Below, in pieces: positions 1 to 10,300 of a stretch of 64,000 bases of DNA. A model generated the notes under the pieces. That model searched no databases, was not told the origin of the DNA, and saw only the letters and a program-made list of their open reading frames with translations. The stretch lies in NCBI GenBank assembly GCA_964386915.1, contig CAYLUQ010000008.1:43316-107315 (forward strand), in the 5' to 3' direction. How positions within the stretch are numbered: the stretch's first letter is position 1; each line of letters opens with the position of its first letter. This DNA is from JADHMP01 sp964386915. GTDB lineage: Bacteria; Bacteroidota; Bacteroidia; Flavobacteriales; Flavobacteriaceae. A program made the translations under genes and the position numbers.

Positions 1-1
1 G

Positions 2-178
2 CGCGGAAGAGAATTCTATCAAGAATCTCACCGTAGAACTGATTTAATTCGTTTCGGAAAATTTGGTGATGCCTGGCAATTTAAGAGTGCATCGCCTAGC
101 TACAAAACATTAATGCCTATTCCAACAGATGCTATCATAGCTAGTAATGGAACGTTAAAACAAAATGAGGGCTATTAA
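2..178 (+). CDS. SusD/RagB family outer-membrane nutrient-binding lipoprotein, C-terminal end (partial)
   Basis: An open frame runs from the left edge to a TAA at 176-178 and gives 58 residues. The segment has the typical SusD ending: an EFYQESHRRTDLIRFGKF block, then a Trp, a PIP motif and a C-terminal LKQNEGY. SusD proteins are surface lipoproteins that cap a SusC TonB-dependent transporter and bind the oligosaccharide or other nutrient. Most of the gene lies outside the window, and a susC partner is expected further upstream but is not visible. A strong hairpin terminator follows, so the lipoprotein genes downstream probably have their own transcript or depend on read-through. Confidence 0.85.
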   Translation, partial: RGREFYQESHRRTDLIRFGKFGDAWQFKSASPSYKTLMPIPTDAIIASNGTLKQNEGY

Positions 179-202
179 TTAGTTTTAGATATAGTACAAT
201 TG

Positions 203-242
203 AAAATGGGTCATGCCTTTTATGGAATGGCCCATTTTTTTA
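203..242 (+). terminator. Rho-independent terminator after the susD-like gene
   Basis: A 12-bp stem (203-214 paired with 227-238, one G-U wobble) closes a 12-base loop and runs into a T tract. It follows the susD stop by about 25 bases. It also covers the first possible ATG of the next frame (200), which argues for the later start at 254. Confidence 0.75.
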
Positions 243-253
243 CTTTCGTAGGT

Positions 254-3200
254 ATGAAAGGGACATTATCCATCATGTTGGTTTTAACTACTCTTTTATC
301 ATGCCAACCCGTTCCCCAAAAGCGGTTTGAATTGCGGCAAGATACTGCGCTGCAATTCCGCAATCAACTTGAATATACACAAGATTTTAACCCCTATACC
401 TACCGAAATTTTTACAACGGTGCCGGTGTAGCTCTGGGTGATATCAACAATGATGGTTTGCTCGATGTTTATTTCACGGGTAACTTAGTGGACAACAAAC
501 TTTTTCTCAACAAGGGCCAATGGCAATTTGAAGACATTACGGCTCAAGCCGGGGTGGCTTGCCCGGGAGTTTGGTCTACCGGAGCCACTTTTGCCGATGT
601 GAACGGAGACGGTTTGCTAGACCTCTACGTTTGCAAATCGGGTAAACCCGGGGGTGAAAATCGTCATAATGAACTTTTTATCAACCAAGGAGACCTCACG
701 TTTCAAGAAGCGTCTAAAGAATATGGCTTGGATGTATTAGGCTTATCTGTTCATGCTGCCTTTTTTGACGCTGATCTTGATGGCGACCTCGATTGTTATG
801 TCCTGAACAATTCCCTGCGGTCTGTAGGGGGCTATGATCTAATTAAAGACCAACGTACTATTCCTGATCCAAACGGAGAAGGCAATAAGTTTTTTGAAAA
901 TCAAGGAGGCAAATTTGTTGATGTTAGTCAAAAGAAAGGCATCTATACTAGCGCCATTGGTTTTGGACTGGGCATAACCCTGAGTGATTTTAATAATGAT
1001 CGGTTTCCGGATCTGTATATTTCGAACGACTTTTTTGAGCGCGACTATTTTTATCTTAACACCGGTAACGGTTTTGAAGAAGCCCTTGAAGATTATTTTC
1101 AATCTACTGCCATGGGAGCTATGGGAGCTGATGCCGCCGATCTTAATAACGATTTGCTTGCCGATCTTTTCGTGACCGAAATGCTGCCGGCAACGCTCCA
1201 AAGACAAAAAACAAAAGCCAAATTTGATTCTTGGGACAAATATGCCCTAATGCTCAAAAATGGCTACACCACTCAATTTCCTCGAAACGCCCTACAGCGC
1301 AACATGGGCAAGGAAGGCTTTTTAGAGTTGAGTAGAGGGGCTGGTGTGGCTGCCACAGAATGGAGTTGGGCCTCTCTCATTTTTGATATGGACAATGACA
1401 GCTACAGCGATATTTTTGTAGCCAATGGTATTTTTAAGGATTTGTTAGATCGAGATTATTTGGCTTATATGGCCAACGAAACTCAAGTTCAAAATCTTTT
1501 ACAAGACAAGCAAAACGCCATCAAAAATCTTATTGATATAATGCCTTCAAAAGCAGTGCCCAACAGTGCCTTTCAAAACAAAGGCCATTTTATTTTTCAA
1601 GATAGAGCTCAAGAGTGGGGACTGGGAACCCCCAGTTTTAGTAATGGCAATGCCTATGGCGATTTGGACAACGATGGCGATTTAGATCTAGTAGTAAACA
1701 ATGTCAATATGGCGAGTTTTGTTTACGAAAACACCACGGATACCCTCACCAACAGAAGCATCTCTCTCCAACTTAAATCGAACTCTAAAAATACTTTTGC
1801 CATTGGTGCCAAAGCCATTATTTATTATGGAGAAGGTAAAAATCAGATGCGAGAACAATTTCCTTCGAGAGGATTTCAATCTTCCATTGCCAATCGATTG
1901 CATTTTGGGTTAGGAAACACCCAATACATTGATAGTTTAGTTTTGCTCTGGCCCAATGGAGCAACAAGCACCTATGGTCAATTGAGCACCAATCAAGTGC
2001 ATGAGTTTTGGGAACCCGAGGCAAATAGTAGTCCCAAAGTGCCCACTACTTCTCCTCCAAAACCAGTTGAAATTTTAGACTTTGTGCATCAAGAAAACAA
2101 TTGGATAGACTTTAATAGAGAACGCCTCATTCCACAAATGTATCATAACGAAGGGCCAGCTCTGGCTACAGCAGACCTAAACGGTGATGCTATTGCTGAT
2201 ATTTTTGTGGGAGGAGCTAAAAATCAAAAGGCTGCCTTATTGCTTTCTCAAGCCAATGGGTTTCAAAAAATAACACTTCCCTTCGAAATAGACCAAGCTG
2301 CAGAAGATGTGGTGGCAGAATTTTTTGATGCCGATGCCGACGGCGATTTAGATCTTTATGTTGGAAGTGGTGGGCGTGCTTTCTCCCAGTTTTCAGCGAG
2401 TTTAGACGATCGTTTTTATGAAAACGTAGGTAAGGGTGCTTTTGAAAAAAGAAAATCGGCTTTCACTTTTGACAAACCTTTTCCCACCGGAGGGGTTGCC
2501 GTTGGCGATTTTAATCAAGACGGAAGGCTAGATTTGATTTTGGGAGAACGCTTTGATCTTTCTGTATATGGTAAAAAAGGAAAGCTTCACCTTCTCCTAA
2601 ACAATGGGGAGGGCCAATTTTTAGCGCAACAAAATGAACAATTAGAGGCTGTTGGTCTCATCACTCAACTTGCCGTTGCCGATATAAATGCCGATGGCTG
2701 GCCAGACCTCATTGCTGCAGGCGAATGGATGCCTCTTAGCATTTGGATCAACCAGAAAGGTGTCCTTCAAAATAAAACCAAGGAATATGGTCTAGCCAAC
2801 ACTAGCGGACTTTGGAACAGTGTGCTGGTGGAAGATTTAAACGGAGACAACAAACCAGATTTCTTGGCAGGCAATATGGGCACCAATACCTTTTTTAAAC
2901 CTGGCATGAAATTATATGTAAGCGATTTTGACCAAAACGGAAACCTTGAACCCATCATTTGCTTTTTAGAAAATGGGAAAGAGTATCCTATAGCCGATAA
3001 AGATGAATTGATTGCCCAATTGCCCTATTTGAAAAAGCAGGCCTTAAAATATACCGATTATGCCCAAGCCTCCATAACCGACTTATTTTCTAACACCCAA
3101 TTGGCCGACGCAGAAGTGAGCCAGTTGCAAACTCTAGAAACTACACTCTATTTGAGCACCCCATCAGGGTATGAAAAAAAGGAACTCCCTCCTGAAATTC

Positions 3201-3496
3201 AATATGCTCCAGTTTATGCCATGACTCATTTGTCCTCAGAAAACACAACGGAAGGAACCCTGTTTTTTGGTGGCAATCAATTTTTAGTGAAACCTCAGTT
3301 TGGGCGCTACGATGCCTCTCAAGGGTGGCAACTAGACTACCAACAAGAGAACGGAGAATGGACCTACAAACCTCCCAAAACTTTGGCCGTAAAAGGGCAG
3401 ATAAGACAATTGGAAATTGTACCTTTAAAGGCCAAAAAAAAATTGCTTATTGGCCTAAATAATAGTGCTTTACAATGCTTGAGTTTAGATTTATAA
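254..3496 (+). CDS. VCBS/FG-GAP repeat lipoprotein with ASPIC/UnbV domain (paralogue 1 of 3)
   Basis: The protein has 1080 residues from the ATG at 254. I prefer this start because it gives a clean lipoprotein signal with lipobox LLSC (Cys17); the upstream ATG at 200 lies in the terminator. Asp-rich VCBS/FG-GAP motifs (for example DVNGDGLLDLY) occur seven times before and six times after a central ASPIC/UnbV domain at about residues 500-600, which carries RGFQSS, LHFGLG and WPNG. The last expected motif of the second half is degenerate. Family knowledge: such motifs bind Ca2+ in beta-propeller blades, and ASPIC/UnbV (CRTAC1-like) domains often follow them. Inference: a surface-exposed, calcium-loaded double propeller that binds a ligand. 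The biochemical role is unknown. The next gene starts 14 bases downstream. Confidence 0.9.
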   Translation: MKGTLSIMLVLTTLLSCQPVPQKRFELRQDTALQFRNQLEYTQDFNPYTYRNFYNGAGVALGDINNDGLLDVYFTGNLVDNKLFLNKGQWQFEDITAQAGVACPGVWSTGATFADVNGDGLLDLYVCKSGKPGGENRHNELFINQGDLTFQEASKEYGLDVLGLSVHAAFFDADLDGDLDCYVLNNSLRSVGGYDLIKDQRTIPDPNGEGNKFFENQGGKFVDVSQKKGIYTSAIGFGLGITLSDFNNDRFPDLYISNDFFERDYFYLNTGNGFEEALEDYFQSTAMGAMGADAADLNNDLLADLFVTEMLPATLQRQKTKAKFDSWDKYALMLKNGYTTQFPRNALQRNMGKEGFLELSRGAGVAATEWSWASLIFDMDNDSYSDIFVANGIFKDLLDRDYLAYMANETQVQNLLQDKQNAIKNLIDIMPSKAVPNSAFQNKGHFIFQDRAQEWGLGTPSFSNGNAYGDLDNDGDLDLVVNNVNMASFVYENTTDTLTNRSISLQLKSNSKNTFAIGAKAIIYYGEGKNQMREQFPSRGFQSSIANRLHFGLGNTQYIDSLVLLWPNGATSTYGQLSTNQVHEFWEPEANSSPKVPTTSPPKPVEILDFVHQENNWIDFNRERLIPQMYHNEGPALATADLNGDAIADIFVGGAKNQKAALLLSQANGFQKITLPFEIDQAAEDVVAEFFDADADGDLDLYVGSGGRAFSQFSASLDDRFYENVGKGAFEKRKSAFTFDKPFPTGGVAVGDFNQDGRLDLILGERFDLSVYGKKGKLHLLLNNGEGQFLAQQNEQLEAVGLITQLAVADINADGWPDLIAAGEWMPLSIWINQKGVLQNKTKEYGLANTSGLWNSVLVEDLNGDNKPDFLAGNMGTNTFFKPGMKLYVSDFDQNGNLEPIICFLENGKEYPIADKDELIAQLPYLKKQALKYTDYAQASITDLFSNTQLADAEVSQLQTLETTLYLSTPSGYEKKELPPEIQYAPVYAMTHLSSENTTEGTLFFGGNQFLVKPQFGRYDASQGWQLDYQQENGEWTYKPPKTLAVKGQIRQLEIVPLKAKKKLLIGLNNSALQCLSLDL

Positions 3497-3510
3497 AAAG
3501 TAAAAATGGC

Positions 3511-4086
3511 ATGAAAAAGCTTTGGTATATAGGGTCTGTTTTCATGATTATATTTTCCCTAAAGGGGTGTAAGTCTGATTATGAAAAAATGGTAGATCGT
3601 GAATTGGATCAAAACAAAAAAGTAGACTCTCTTTTTTTTAATTATCGTTTGGGCGCTTCCAAAGACGAGTATCATGAAAAAAGTTGGCAATTAAACCACA
3701 ATAAAGTAGTGGTGCAAGGGCGCTCCTACCATTTCATGAAATATGTCTATCAGGATCCTTCTATGCCCAACAAGCAAAATGATTTCATTATGGAATATAC
3801 CGGTAAGTTTAACGAAGACCGTAAACTTAACGGAATGGAAGTTATTTTTTCTCATAGGCTTTGGGTGCCTTGGAACAAAAACTACCACGCTGAGCAATTA
3901 TTGCCAAGAATTTTAGATTCCATAGAAAAATGGTATGGAGGAAATGCGTTTAAAAAATTTGAATTGGAAAACGATTCAATTCCTGCTGTCCATGTGAAAG
4001 TGGATGGCGATAGAAGATTTAGAGCATTTTGGAAAAACACCCAAGACGTTATCGTAAAAATTGATGATTTAAATGAAAACAATTAA
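3511..4086 (+). CDS. Unrecognised small lipoprotein between two VCBS lipoproteins
   Basis: The protein has 191 residues from the ATG at 3511. An in-frame ATG at 3475 exists but would overlap the previous gene and push the signal peptide inward. The N-terminus is a basic, hydrophobic signal ending in LKGC (Cys20). The Lys in the lipobox is unusual. Acidic residues follow the Cys (KSDYE), as in Bacteroidota lipoproteins sent to the cell surface. The rest is a soluble domain rich in Lys, Tyr and Trp, with no motif I recognise. Its end overlaps the next gene by 14 bases, which suggests translational coupling. I do not assign a function. Confidence 0.75.
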   Translation: MKKLWYIGSVFMIIFSLKGCKSDYEKMVDRELDQNKKVDSLFFNYRLGASKDEYHEKSWQLNHNKVVVQGRSYHFMKYVYQDPSMPNKQNDFIMEYTGKFNEDRKLNGMEVIFSHRLWVPWNKNYHAEQLLPRILDSIEKWYGGNAFKKFELENDSIPAVHVKVDGDRRFRAFWKNTQDVIVKIDDLNENN

Positions 4087-7000
4087 GCCCCTTCTGATCC
4101 CTTTCTATTGGCCAATGCTCCTAGGTGTTTTACTTTTTTGGAGTTGTAACAAGTCCGAAGAATCGCCCATTCCTTTTAAACTACTTTCAAGTGATCAAAC
4201 CGGAATTGCTTTCTCAAATGACCTCAGCTATACCGATGATTTCAATGTCTACAAATACCGAAATTTCTATAATGGTGGAGGTATTGCCGTAGGCGATGTG
4301 AACAACGATGGCTTAGTGGATCTTTATTTTTCTGCCAACCAAAAGCCTAATGAGCTTTATCTCAATCAAGGCAATTTTACCTTTAAGCGCGTAACCGAAG
4401 AAGCAAAAGTGGCTGGCACTAAAGCTTGGTCAACCGGGGTGACCATGGTAGATGTCAATGCTGATGGCTGGTTAGATATTTATGTTTGCAACTCAGGCGA
4501 TGTGGCCGGAGACAACAAGCAAAATGAACTCTTTATCAACAACCAAGACGGCACGTTTACCGAAGCTGCTGCCGAATATGGACTAGACGATCGAGGTTTT
4601 TCAACCCATGCTGTTTTTTTTGACTATGACAAAGACGGCGATTTAGATGTATATCTGCTAAACAATTCCTATCAAGCCATTGGCAGTTTTGATTTAAGAC
4701 GCAACGAACGCCCCAAAAGAGACCAATTGGGTGGAGATAAATTAATGCGTAACGAAAACGGAAAATTTGTTGACGTTAGCGAAGAATCAGGAATATATGG
4801 AAGTGTGATTGGCTTTGGCTTAGGGGTAACAGTGGGTGATGTGAACAACGACCATTGGGAAGATATTTTTATTTCAAACGATTTTTTTGAACGCGACTAC
4901 CTCTACCTCAATCAGCAAAACGGGACTTTTAAAGAGGTGCTTACTCAGCAAATGAAATCTATTAGTGGTGCCTCCATGGGAGCCGATATGGCAGATATTG
5001 ATAATGATGGAGACAACGATATTTTTGTAACCGAAATGCTTCCTGTAGACTATCAACGGCTAAAATCGGTAACAACCTTTGAAGATTGGAATCGGTATCA
5101 ATACAATGTTAAAAATGGCTATCATCACCAGTTTACCCGCAATATGCTGCACCGCAATAACGCCAACGGCACCTTTAGTGAAGTGGGGCGTCTTGCCGGG
5201 GTAGAGGCCACCGACTGGAGTTGGGGCGCTTTGTTTTTCGACATGAATAACGATGGCCTAAAAGACCTCTTTGTGTCTAACGGAATTTATAAAGACCTCA
5301 CCGACCAAGACTATTTGCAATATATCTCCAATGAGGAAGTGGTCAACGCTCTAATGGAAGAAAACAAAGTCAATTTTGAAAAACTCATTGACATTATTCC
5401 CTCCGAAAAAGTGCCTAATCAAGCTTTCATTAACCGGGGAAACGCACTTTTTGAGCCCGCTCAACATTTAGGTTTAAACACTCCAAGCTTTTCAAATGGT
5501 TCGGTATATACTGATTTGGATAATGATGGAGACCTAGATCTAGTAGTTAACAATGTGAATATGGAGGCTTTTGTTTATGAAAATCAACAGCCCAAAACCA
5601 ACAACTATTTACAACTTGAATTAAGAGGAGCAAATCAAAACACCTTTGCTTTGGGCACACAAATTTTGGTAGCCACCCCCAAAGATACACTCTATGTTGA
5701 GCAACAACCCGCACGTGGTTTTCAATCGAGTGTGGATCCAAGATTGCACATAGGCTTGGGAGAGGCTACAGAAGTTACCCTCACAATAAATTGGCCATTG
5801 GGCAAAAGAACGGTTTTAGAAAATATTAGTAGTAATCAAAAATTGGTTGTTGTAGAAGATGAAGTACTCGCCACAGCATCACTTGCAAAACTTCAAAAAA
5901 ACAAATTATTTCAAGCTGTTTTAGACCAACCGTTGCTATATAAACACCAAGAAGCTAATTTTGTTGATTTTCACCGAGAACGACTCATGTATCATATGTG
6001 TAGCACTGAAGGCCCCGTGACAGCTCAAGGCGATATCAATGGAGACGGAAGGGAAGATTTAATCATTCCAGGGCCTAAAAACCAAGCTACCCAAATTTTT
6101 CTTAACTCAGAACGAGGCATGCTTCCCCTCAATCAAAGCGATTTAGAAAAAGAGGCGCGTGCAGAACACACCGAAACACTTTTGTTTGATGCCGATCAAG
6201 ATGGTGATTTAGACCTCTATTTAGCTTCTGGAAGTATTGAATTAAGTGCATTTTCAGACTTTCTTTATGACCGACTTTATTTTAATGATGGAAAAGGAAA
6301 CTTTTCGATGTCCTCACAAAAATTTCCTTCGGCAGAATTTCCTATCAGCACGGGCTGTGTTAAAGCTGCCGACATTGATAAGGATGGTGACCTCGATTTG
6401 TTTGTGGGCGAACGCATTAAAATTGGAAACTATGGCCAAGCAGGTTCAGGCTATATACTGCAAAACGATGGGCAAGGACATTTTAAAGATATTACCGCTG
6501 AATATGCTCCAGATTTAATTTCGTTGGGGATGTTAACAGACGCCCTGTTTCAGGATTGGGATCAAGATGGTGACCCCGATTTAGTCGTGACAGGGGAGTT
6601 TATGGGCTTGGAAATTTTTGAAAATAAAGAGGGTCGTTTTGCTCGTTTGGCCAACAATCCACTTGCTGACCTTAGAGGTTGGTGGAATACCCTACACCTT
6701 TTTGATGTAGACCAAGATGGTGATTTGGATATCTTAGCAGGCAATCACGGGTTCAATTCTCGTTTTAAGGCAACACCCGCTCAACCCATCAAATTATACC
6801 TCAACGATTTTGATCGAAATGGCTCTCTAGAAGGCATTTTGACCTTTACAAATGATGAAGATCGCGATATGCCCTTTGCTTTGCGCCACACTTTAATTGA
6901 TCAAATTAAAAGTCTTAAAAAGAAATTTCCGAACTATCAAACCTTTAAAAACGCCGATATCAATCAAATTTTTACCTCCGCAGAACAAGAAGGAATGCAG

Positions 7001-7369
7001 GTTCTAGAAGCCAATACATTGGCCACTACCTTGTTTGTAAACCAAGGTGGATTTGCGTTTGAGGCTCTGCCACTTCCACAAGAAGCGCAACTCAGTCCCA
7101 CCTTTGCTATTGCCCACCACGATTTTGATGGCGATGGCGATGCCGATGTTGTTTTAGGAGGAAATTTATATCGAGTCAAACCAGAGGTTGGCATTTATGA
7201 TGCCAGCCACGGCCTCTATCTTGAAAATCAAGAGGGAGCTTTAACCCTAACGGCTCATGCACAAGACTTTTTTGTTGAAGGAGAGGTGAGAGACATCAAA
7301 ATCATTGACGATATTGTGTATGTTTTTCGCTCTAATGAAAGTGTGGCCCTCTTAAAACCACAAAAATGA
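4073..7369 (+). CDS. VCBS/FG-GAP repeat lipoprotein with ASPIC/UnbV domain (paralogue 2 of 3)
   Basis: The protein has 1098 residues. The signal ends in lipobox FWSC (Cys25), followed by NKSEE, which resembles the Bacteroidota surface-export signal. It has the most regular architecture of the three paralogues. Seven motifs (first DVNNDGLVDLY near residue 75, seventh DLDNDGDLDLV near 481) precede the ASPIC/UnbV domain (RGFQSS near 546). Seven more follow (DINGDGREDLI near 655 to DFDGDGDADVV near 1017). That count fits two seven-bladed propellers. The start overlaps the preceding small lipoprotein by 14 bases and the stop overlaps the next start by four (ATGA), so co-translation is likely. Function by analogy only: surface ligand binding. 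Confidence 0.9.
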   Translation: MKTIKPLLIPFYWPMLLGVLLFWSCNKSEESPIPFKLLSSDQTGIAFSNDLSYTDDFNVYKYRNFYNGGGIAVGDVNNDGLVDLYFSANQKPNELYLNQGNFTFKRVTEEAKVAGTKAWSTGVTMVDVNADGWLDIYVCNSGDVAGDNKQNELFINNQDGTFTEAAAEYGLDDRGFSTHAVFFDYDKDGDLDVYLLNNSYQAIGSFDLRRNERPKRDQLGGDKLMRNENGKFVDVSEESGIYGSVIGFGLGVTVGDVNNDHWEDIFISNDFFERDYLYLNQQNGTFKEVLTQQMKSISGASMGADMADIDNDGDNDIFVTEMLPVDYQRLKSVTTFEDWNRYQYNVKNGYHHQFTRNMLHRNNANGTFSEVGRLAGVEATDWSWGALFFDMNNDGLKDLFVSNGIYKDLTDQDYLQYISNEEVVNALMEENKVNFEKLIDIIPSEKVPNQAFINRGNALFEPAQHLGLNTPSFSNGSVYTDLDNDGDLDLVVNNVNMEAFVYENQQPKTNNYLQLELRGANQNTFALGTQILVATPKDTLYVEQQPARGFQSSVDPRLHIGLGEATEVTLTINWPLGKRTVLENISSNQKLVVVEDEVLATASLAKLQKNKLFQAVLDQPLLYKHQEANFVDFHRERLMYHMCSTEGPVTAQGDINGDGREDLIIPGPKNQATQIFLNSERGMLPLNQSDLEKEARAEHTETLLFDADQDGDLDLYLASGSIELSAFSDFLYDRLYFNDGKGNFSMSSQKFPSAEFPISTGCVKAADIDKDGDLDLFVGERIKIGNYGQAGSGYILQNDGQGHFKDITAEYAPDLISLGMLTDALFQDWDQDGDPDLVVTGEFMGLEIFENKEGRFARLANNPLADLRGWWNTLHLFDVDQDGDLDILAGNHGFNSRFKATPAQPIKLYLNDFDRNGSLEGILTFTNDEDRDMPFALRHTLIDQIKSLKKKFPNYQTFKNADINQIFTSAEQEGMQVLEANTLATTLFVNQGGFAFEALPLPQEAQLSPTFAIAHHDFDGDGDADVVLGGNLYRVKPEVGIYDASHGLYLENQEGALTLTAHAQDFFVEGEVRDIKIIDDIVYVFRSNESVALLKPQK

Positions 7370-10300
7370 TGTATAAAAAAAGTTGGCTTTTATTTTTATT
7401 GCCCTTTTGGGCTTGCCAAACCAATTCTGAAGCTCCCATAGAAAATCCTAATTTTAACATGAAGGTGCTGGCTCCAGAAGTTTCCGGAATTGCCTTTGCA
7501 AACCAACTAACCGACACCCCCTCACTCAATATTATTGAATATCTATACTACTACAACGGAGGTGGTGTGAGCGTGGGTGATATAAACAATGATGGACTAG
7601 ACGATCTTTATTTTGCATCAAACCAATTGCCCGATAAGCTCTATTTGAATTTAGGAGGAATGAAATTTAAAGACATTTCTGAAGCGGCTGGGCTCAACCA
7701 AGAACCTTCATGGTCCACGGGCGTTAGCATGCAAGACGTGAACAACGACGGCTTATTGGATATTTATGTGTGTAAGGTTGGTCAATTCAACAACCTTCAA
7801 GCCCACAATGAACTCTACCTCAACAACGGCAACCTTACCTTTACAGAAGTGGCCGCCAATGTTCAATTAGACTTTTCAGGTTTTTCAACCCAAGCTGCTT
7901 TTCTAGATTATGATCAAGACGGTGACTTAGATGTTTATATATTAAACCATAATATTCATACTGTTAGAAGCTATGGAAATACCAAAGCAAGATCCATTCC
8001 TGATGAAAGGGCCGGCGATCGGTTTTTTGAAAACAAACTGAATGAAACGGGCGTTTTTGAAGATGTAACCAACAAGGCCGGAATCTACAGTAGCGCCCTC
8101 GGTTATGGCTTGGCTGTGGGCATTTCAGATTTTAATAATGATGGGTGGCCTGATATTTATGTGGGTAACGATTTTCACGAAAACGACTACCTCTATCTCA
8201 ATCAAGGGGATAAAACTTTTGTTGAGGCAATTGCCTCTGCCACCAACCACACTTCAAGATTCACCATGGGGGTTGACATTGCCGATATGAATAATGATGG
8301 TCATTTGGACTTTTTCACCACAGATATGTTGCCCTATGACCCTGAAATTTTACTTAAATCGGGAGGTGAAGATCCAGACCAAGTGGTTCGCATTAAAGAG
8401 CGTTATGGATTTCGACCTCAATTTGCCCGAAACCATCTACAAATCAACAAGGGCGATAACACTTTTTCTGACCTAGCCCTACAAACCCAAACTTTTGCTA
8501 CCGATTGGAGTTGGGGCGTTCTTTTAGCCGATTTTGACAACGATGGATGGAATGATATTTTTATTCCCAACGGCATAGTAAAAAGACCCAATGACTTGGA
8601 TTATATCAACTATTTGAGCAACACCAACTTTAGTCAGTTTGAGCAAACCCAAAAAGACCAAGCCAGAGAAAAAATCATTCAAGAAATGCCCACTCTGGAA
8701 ATTCCCAACCTTCTGATTCAAAACAAAGGCAATTTGCGTTTTGAGGCAGTAGAAAAATCGGCTGTGGGCACACCAGGATATACCACCGGAGCAGCCTATA
8801 GTGATTTAGACAACGATGGAGATTTAGATTTGGTATTAAACAATATTAATGCTCCTGCTCAAATACTAGAAAATAATACCAATCAAAATAAAGGGTTAAC
8901 CCTCCTTTTAAAAGGAGACGAAAACAACACCAATGTGCTAGGTACCAAATTGTATTTTTATGCCAATAACCAAATCAATGCCCAAGAACACCAAACCGTA
9001 AAAGGATTTCAATCTTCTTCTAGTGCTAAAATTCATTTTGGCCTAGCTGCCAAACAATCCATAGACTCCCTGCTCATTGTTTGGCCCAATGGAACCCAAC
9101 AAATAGTTAAAGATTTTCCAACTCAAACCCTTACGCTGACTTTGCCCAAGGAAGGCCATGTCTATGCTGTTGAAAAAGAAGCTAGAGAGGCGTTTGAACG
9201 ATCAATTTTCCCCTATCGACATAGAGAAAACAGCTATTATGACGAAGACAAAGAACAACTAATTCCTGAACGCCTTTCGCAAGAAGGACCTGCGGTTTTA
9301 TATGCTGATTTTAATCAAGACAACATCAAAGATTTTTTTATAGGGGGTGCTAGTCAGCAACCCGCTCAAATTTTGTTGGGCAACCCCCAAGGTGGTTTTG
9401 AAAATGTTTTTGTACCCGATTTTGAACGCGATCGCGGGTTTGAAGATGTAGCTGTTGCTTCCCTTGATATTGATCGAGACGGCGATTTAGATTTATATGT
9501 AGGCAGTGGAGGTAATGAGGTTATTTCGCCCAACCCCATGTATGAAGACCGAATTTATGTCAACGATGGTAAAGGAATCTTTAGACGAGCGCCCATTTCT
9601 CTCCCACAAACCAATACGGGTTGTGTGGCCATAGCCGACTTTGATAATGACACCAATCCAGATTATTTTATTGGCAGTAGAAATATTACGGGAGCATATG
9701 GGCTAACGCCCAAAAGTTTCATTGTGCAAAATGAGGCTGGTAGAGCTATGAAAATTTTAGACCGTCAACAATGGGGCATGATTACCGATGCTCAATGGGC
9801 CGATTTGAATCAAGATGGCTTTTTAGATTTGGTGTTGGTGGGGGACTGGATGCCCATTACTGTTTTGATTAACAAAGCGGGCAAAAGCTTCGAAAATCAA
9901 ACTAAAGCCTATGGTTTAGAACAAACACAAGGGCTGTGGAATACCCTAGAAATAGCCGATTTCAATCAAGATGGCTTATTGGATATAGTGGCAGGCAATG
10001 CCGGGACCAATGGAAAATGGCAAGCAAATCCCAAACAGCCAATCCGACTCTACTTAGATGATTTTGACAACAACCAACAAGCCGACCCCATCATTTTTTA
10101 TGCCTACGGCAAAAGCTATATTCCATTTGCCACCAAAAACAAACTCACAGCCCAATTGCCCGGAATTAAAAAAAGATTTCCAACCTATAGCACCTTTTCT
10201 CAAGTGTCTAATGTTGAAACCCTTTTGGGAAAAGCTGAAAAAGAGATCTTACAAATCAAGCAAATAGTAGAGCTGCGCTCCATGCTTTTTCTCCAACAAG

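Noticed and set aside
200..253. In-frame N-terminal extension of the first VCBS lipoprotein from the ATG at 200
   Set aside because: The stretch is the terminator hairpin, and the later ATG gives a proper lipoprotein signal.
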